This document shows positions 28,215 to 31,905 of a DNA stretch of 31,905 nucleotides, piece by piece (position 1 is the stretch's first letter; each line of letters starts with the position of its first letter). The position numbers and the translations under genes are program-made. The stretch is from the IMG/VR virus record IMGVR_UViG_3300020160_000363, positions 1-31,905 of that record; one strand, written 5' to 3'. The notes under the pieces were generated by a model, which saw only the letters and a program-made list of their open reading frames with translations, had not been told where the DNA came from and searched no databases. The stretch is from a virus.

Positions 28215-30917
28215 TTACCCTTTCAACTGTTTAGTTAGTTCCTCAACTTGTCGTTTAAGGTCTTTGACAGCGGCTACTAAGTTAGCAATAATTCCAGATG
28301 AACTGATTGCTAATGTTCCAGCATCTGTGGTTGTGACTGATTCTGGCATTACTGATTGTACATCTTGTGCCAATAATCCTAGATCTTTTTTACCACTTGA
28401 AATCCAATCAAAACTAACAGGACGTAGTGCATCTAATGTTTCCCAATAGTTGGTTAACGTACCTATGTTTGTTTTCAACGTTGCATCTGAACTGTAATAA
28501 AAAGCGGCTGCTGTGACAGTATTGTGCGTCACATCGTTTCCTGTACCAACGTTTTGATTCACAGTATAGTTACCAACGTTACTTAATCCAACTTCACTTG
28601 CTGTGTATGATGGTTTAGTAGCGGCTTTTGCCCAAGCATATACATCACTCGCCGGTAGTGTAGTTGGTATCGTTTGATCACCAGTATTTGTTCCAGAAGA
28701 TGTTCCGGAGAAGTTTGACGCTGTAAGAGTTCCGCACACAAATGCCTCATACGCAGTGCCGGGATTATTTACAATAGCGATTCTACCACTGGATTCCATT
28801 ACAATACTTGAAGCAACTAAACCACTCCAATGGAACGCTAGTCTAGGTGCGTAAGCAATAGCACCACCTTGAGAACCGCCTAGTCCTGCTTCACGAACTT
28901 GAATAGCAGAGCCATAAGAGGTGCCAGAATTACTCGAAGCTATATAACTACCACCTGCGCCGTAATGGTTAGTTGCAGTGCCTGCTGTTGAAGCTGAACT
29001 TACTGCTTTGTTTGCATCAGCAGTATTATCAACACTGCCTAGCCCTACATGTGCTTTTGTAACACCACTAACTGTACCAGTAAATGTAGGACTACTAAAC
29101 ATAGTGGCTTTTGATTCATTAGTTACATTACCAAGGCCAACCATTGTGGCGGTTACGCCAGATATTGAACCAGTTAATGTCCACGCCCCAGTTAATGTAC
29201 CAGCTGTTGTACTATCACCTGTTGTTATACTAGTTGCTTTTATTTTACCTTGTGTTGTATCAAATGTATCACCGTTCCAAAATAATCCGTAACTAGTGGA
29301 ACCACCTGCTTTATTGGCATATAAACTAAGTTGCGAACCACGATTACTTGCGGTTATAGCTTCGGTAGCCATCCACTCCATCCAACCTAAAGTAGTGAAT
29401 CCGCCTGTGCCGCCACTACCTATATGGCCTTGAGCACTTATATTAAGAACGTTATAATTATTTCCTGTTTGTGTTGGGGCATCAAAAGTTCCGCCGGAAC
29501 TTTTAAATTGTATTCCAGCTGGCCATCCACCTTCACTAGTAAGTGTTATTCCTCCAGCACCTGCAGTCTGCTTGATTGCCGGATTAGTAAACATTGTGGC
29601 TTTTGATTCATTGGTTACATTACCAAGGCCTACATGAGTGGCAGTTACACCACTAACTGTTCCGGTAAATGTCGGACTTGCAAACATTGTGGCTTTTGAT
29701 TCGTTTGTAACATTACCCAATCCCACATGAGTAGCAGTTACTCCACTTACAGTACCAGTGAATGTTGGACTAGCAAACATTGTTGCCTTACTTTCATTAG
29801 TTACATTTCCAAGTCCTACATGAGTAGCTGTAACACCTGCTACTGTGCCAGTAAATGTTGGACTTGCAAACATAGTGGCTTTTGACTCGTTAGTTACATT
29901 ACCAAGACCCACATGAGTGGCAGTTACACCTGCTACGGTACCAGTAAATGTAGGGCTTGCAAACATTGTGGCTTTAGATTCATTAGTTACATTACCAAGA
30001 CCTACATGAGTGGCAGTTATACCGGTCGGTGTTCCTGTGAACGCTGGATTTGCTAAGGGTGCTTTTAATCCCAACGCTGTTGATATTGTTGTACTAAAGT
30101 TAGCATCACTGCCCAATGCATCTGCTAGTTCTTTTAGAGTGTCTAATGCTGGTCCAGCACCGTTTACTAGATTACTTACTTCGGTTCTAACAAACTGCGT
30201 AGTAGCAACTTGAGTAGTATTAGTACCTGCTGTTGCTGTGGGTGCTAACGGAACTTCTGTGAATGTAGGGCTAGTGAACATAGTAGCCTTGCTTTCATTT
30301 GTCACATTACCTAAGCCAACCATTGCGGCTGTAACACCTGCTACTGTTCCGGTAAATGTTGGTGATGCAAACATAGTGGCTTTTGACTCGTTAGTTACAT
30401 TACCTAATCCCACATGAGTAGCAGTCACTCCTGCCACGGTGCCAGTAAATGTGGGACTACTAAACATAGTAGCTTTTGATTCATTAGTAACACTGCCAAG
30501 ACCTACCATTGTGGCAGTTACACCACTTACTGTTCCGGTAAATGTTGGGCTTGAGAACATTGTAGCTTTTGATTCATTTGTTACGCTACCTAATCCAACT
30601 TTGCTTGCGGCCAGGCTTGTTATCCATATGGGGTCAGCATATGATCCTGTAGTGTAAACACCATTAGTTACTGTACCTGCATTTCCTGTAATACTAGTTA
30701 CAGTAGGTACGCTAATAACACCGTTGACATCTACATTGATGCCGGTTCCTATTTTGACTATACCTTTAACTGTTTGAGATGCTGTGGGGCTGATAACATC
30801 AGCAATTGATTCTAATGTAGTTCTTTCACTGGTAGGGCCAGTTGGATCAATGACATACATTATAGTACTACCTGCTACTGAGGCAGCTAACGGTAGTTCT
30901 GTGATTTTTACCGTCAT
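28215..30917 (-). CDS. Tail fibre protein with 31-residue repeats and S74-type C-terminal chaperone
   Basis: The 900 residues begin MTVKITELPLAASVAGSTIM. The N-terminal two thirds are built of a 31-residue repeat (VGLG(N/S)VTNESKATMF then SPTFTGTV) in tandem blocks. A Gly/Ser-rich middle precedes the C-terminal autochaperone: SDATLK (810-815) with the putative self-cleavage Ser810 and Lys815, then LDALRPVSFDW, LGLLAQDVQSVMPE and a terminal coiled coil (VAAVKDLKRQVEELTKQLK). This is the pattern of the endosialidase/peptidase S74 intramolecular chaperone, which trimerises the fibre and is cut off. The N-terminus would attach to the virion. Confidence 0.85.
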   Translation of the reverse strand: MTVKITELPLAASVAGSTIMYVIDPTGPTSERTTLESIADVISPTASQTVKGIVKIGTGINVDVNGVISVPTVTSITGNAGTVTNGVYTTGSYADPIWITSLAASKVGLGSVTNESKATMFSSPTFTGTVSGVTATMVGLGSVTNESKATMFSSPTFTGTVAGVTATHVGLGNVTNESKATMFASPTFTGTVAGVTAAMVGLGNVTNESKATMFTSPTFTEVPLAPTATAGTNTTQVATTQFVRTEVSNLVNGAGPALDTLKELADALGSDANFSTTISTALGLKAPLANPAFTGTPTGITATHVGLGNVTNESKATMFASPTFTGTVAGVTATHVGLGNVTNESKATMFASPTFTGTVAGVTATHVGLGNVTNESKATMFASPTFTGTVSGVTATHVGLGNVTNESKATMFASPTFTGTVSGVTATHVGLGNVTNESKATMFTNPAIKQTAGAGGITLTSEGGWPAGIQFKSSGGTFDAPTQTGNNYNVLNISAQGHIGSGGTGGFTTLGWMEWMATEAITASNRGSQLSLYANKAGGSTSYGLFWNGDTFDTTQGKIKATSITTGDSTTAGTLTGAWTLTGSISGVTATMVGLGNVTNESKATMFSSPTFTGTVSGVTKAHVGLGSVDNTADANKAVSSASTAGTATNHYGAGGSYIASSNSGTSYGSAIQVREAGLGGSQGGAIAYAPRLAFHWSGLVASSIVMESSGRIAIVNNPGTAYEAFVCGTLTASNFSGTSSGTNTGDQTIPTTLPASDVYAWAKAATKPSYTASEVGLSNVGNYTVNQNVGTGNDVTHNTVTAAAFYYSSDATLKTNIGTLTNYWETLDALRPVSFDWISSGKKDLGLLAQDVQSVMPESVTTTDAGTLAISSSGIIANLVAAVKDLKRQVEELTKQLKG
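29589..30053. repeat. Five tandem 93-nt repeats in the fibre gene
   Basis: The anchor AAACAT recurs at 29589, 29682, 29775, 29868 and 29961, exactly 93 nt (31 codons) apart. Each unit encodes the VGLG(N/S)VTNESKATMF-type module. Third-base differences show that the copies have drifted while the protein repeat is kept. Confidence 0.9.
30276..30612. repeat. Four further 93-nt repeats in the fibre gene
   Basis: (A/G)AACAT anchors at 30276, 30369, 30462 and 30555 keep the 93-nt spacing. This block is separated from the first by a non-repeat segment of about 220 bp. An isolated unit is near 29097. Confidence 0.85.
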
Positions 30918-30922
30918 GGTTG

Positions 30923-31696
30923 TTATCCTATAATAAATGTATAGCCGCGCCCGCCTGCTACCTGTTGCATTAGATCAGTTTCTAGCTTTTCTATTTCTGC
31001 TGTACCTTCACCTTTGATTGCTGTACCGTTTAGGCTAGTGCCACCTTGTGGTCCTGCTATCTGTGCAAATTTTTCACGAGCATTGCCCAACATGATCTTG
31101 CAGTTGGCTAATGTATAGTCTTTAACCCATTGTGCCGCATAGACATCGTTTAGAATACCAATATCAGGACGATAGTTGTAGCAGTAAAGCATTAGTTCTT
31201 CGTCGTCAGTACGGGGACGTTGCAGTACAGTTAGCTTGTGACTTTGTGCATGCCATTTAAACTCAATAAACGATCCAAACATACGTCCAATCATTTCTTG
31301 GTACTGTGCAAATAGCTCATAGGTTAAAATGCCGCCCATGTTACTGCTGGCTAACAAATAGGTGTTGGTATAGGCCAAGTTGAATGGTTCAAAAATAGTT
31401 CCGCCCTGTCCCGAACCTGATCTTGATCCTACTGAGCGTCTAAATATCTGACGGACTTCTACAACTTCTTTGGGCAGTATATAAGTATTTTGATCCTTGA
31501 TTGTAGTTAAAAACATATAGCTTTCTTCTACACTGCTATCGCCGCGTTGACGGTATTTTGCCAGAGCACGTTGTAGGGCTGTTTCGTAGTGTATGGGATC
31601 TAGTTCTACATCGACCATGCCTTCGCCCAACATGGCCTTACAATACGTGTAGACTTCTGTTCGTGCTATTTGTAGTTCGTTTATTTCTTGTGGCAT
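30923..31696 (-). CDS. Probable neck protein (gp13-like), 257 residues
   Basis: It opens MPQEINELQIARTEVYTYCK, then LDPIHYETALQRALAKYRQR, EESYMFLTTIKDQNTYILPK, EVVEVRQIFRRSVGS and IFEPFNLAYTNTYL. The C-terminal half has YRPDIGILNDVYAAQWVKDY and AREKFAQIAGPQGGTSLNG. This is the layout I associate with the neck/head-tail joining protein gp13 of marine T4-like phages; gp14 is the alternative. It may sit at the portal-tail junction. Five bases separate it from the fibre gene. An AGAGAG site precedes its ATG and a TAAATAT late-like element is near 31711-31717. Confidence 0.6.
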   Translation of the reverse strand: MPQEINELQIARTEVYTYCKAMLGEGMVDVELDPIHYETALQRALAKYRQRGDSSVEESYMFLTTIKDQNTYILPKEVVEVRQIFRRSVGSRSGSGQGGTIFEPFNLAYTNTYLLASSNMGGILTYELFAQYQEMIGRMFGSFIEFKWHAQSHKLTVLQRPRTDDEELMLYCYNYRPDIGILNDVYAAQWVKDYTLANCKIMLGNAREKFAQIAGPQGGTSLNGTAIKGEGTAEIEKLETDLMQQVAGGRGYTFIIG

Positions 31697-31730
31697 TGTC
31701 TGCTCTCTTTTGTATATTTACCGTTATTGT

Positions 31731-31905
31731 TTAGGGTGGACTATTGGATCCATATAGCGGTATCCATAACCCGTCGAAATCAGAGTAGATAAACTCTGCT
31801 ACAACGCCACTTGAAATATCTCTGCCAAACACTCCAGGATTTACTGTAAGGGTAGCAAGGTTATAACCGTTGAAAATAACCAAACGCTGTCCAGGAACAC
31901 CGGCC
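31731..31905 (-). CDS. C-terminal end of a structural protein (5' end outside window)
   Basis: Fifty-seven codons are open to the window edge and end in TAA at 31733-31731. The sequence includes AGVPGQRLVIFNGYNLATLT, VNPGVFGRDISSG and WIPLYGSNSPP, a beta-rich ending common in phage fibre and baseplate proteins. It precedes the neck-like gene by 34 bases. The rest of the gene is not visible, so its identity is unknown. Confidence 0.75.
   Translation of the reverse strand, partial: AGVPGQRLVIFNGYNLATLTVNPGVFGRDISSGVVAEFIYSDFDGLWIPLYGSNSPP

Noticed and set aside
1-31905. tRNA genes, CRISPR array, attachment sites, insertion sequences
   Set aside because: No cloverleaf-like sequence, regularly spaced unique spacers, inverted-repeat-bounded transposase or integrase was seen. 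The 93-nt repeats are coding modules, not a CRISPR array.

Overview
The window is part of the genome of a T4-like myovirus, most like the marine T4-like group (cyanophage or pelagiphage relatives). The evidence is a set of recognisable T4 core proteins: gp41, gp61, UvsW, UvsY, UvsX, gp32, gp17, gp16, gp4, gp19, gp18 and dNMP kinase. Genes are packed with overlaps or gaps of a few bases, and T4-type late promoters (NATAAATA) are present. The DNA is AT-rich. I see no tRNA, rRNA, CRISPR array, insertion sequence, integrase or photosynthesis gene, so the host cannot be named from this window. Almost everything is on the minus strand; only two genes, at 4384 and 26047, are on the plus strand.

In the direction of minus-strand transcription (high to low coordinates), the layout is as follows. 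(1) 31905-27064: the end of a structural gene, a probable neck protein, a 900-residue tail fibre with 93-nt tandem repeats and an S74-type C-terminal chaperone, a small possible fibre-tip protein, a thioredoxin-fold protein and a 70-residue protein. (2) 26992-26047: dNMP kinase behind a sigma70-type promoter, converging on a plus-strand HNH protein with a consensus late promoter. (3) 25944-14047: a very long tail sheath, the tail tube, a second tube-fold protein, gp4 nuclease, gp16, a probable internal head protein, a low-complexity protein, a small structural protein, gp17 and an acidic protein of unknown function. (4) 13892-11077: gp32, UvsX, an acidic small protein and UvsY, the recombination-replication set, closed by a strong terminator. 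(5) 10998-4755: a second sigma70-type promoter drives an operon of a 415-residue unknown, UvsW, a 2OG-Fe(II) oxygenase and a string of small overlapping genes. That string ends with a miniature relative of bacterial DNA polymerase III alpha. (6) 4758-1: a plus-strand unknown gene, a structural protein, primase gp61, helicase gp41 and the start of a second tail fibre.

The replication proteins form a coherent machine. gp41 and gp61 make the primosome; UvsX, UvsY, gp32 and UvsW carry out recombination-dependent replication and fork remodelling; gp16/gp17 package DNA and gp4 acts in head completion. Structural genes mostly have late promoters, while the replication and nucleotide genes have sigma70-like ones. 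The most unusual content is the 192-residue PolC/DnaE-like palm-fingers protein, in an operon with a zinc-finger protein and a protein that may resemble the clamp-loader small subunit. Other notable points are late promoters whose predicted start falls on the ATG, a likely capsid-targeting peptide, and a domain shared between the sheath and another structural protein.
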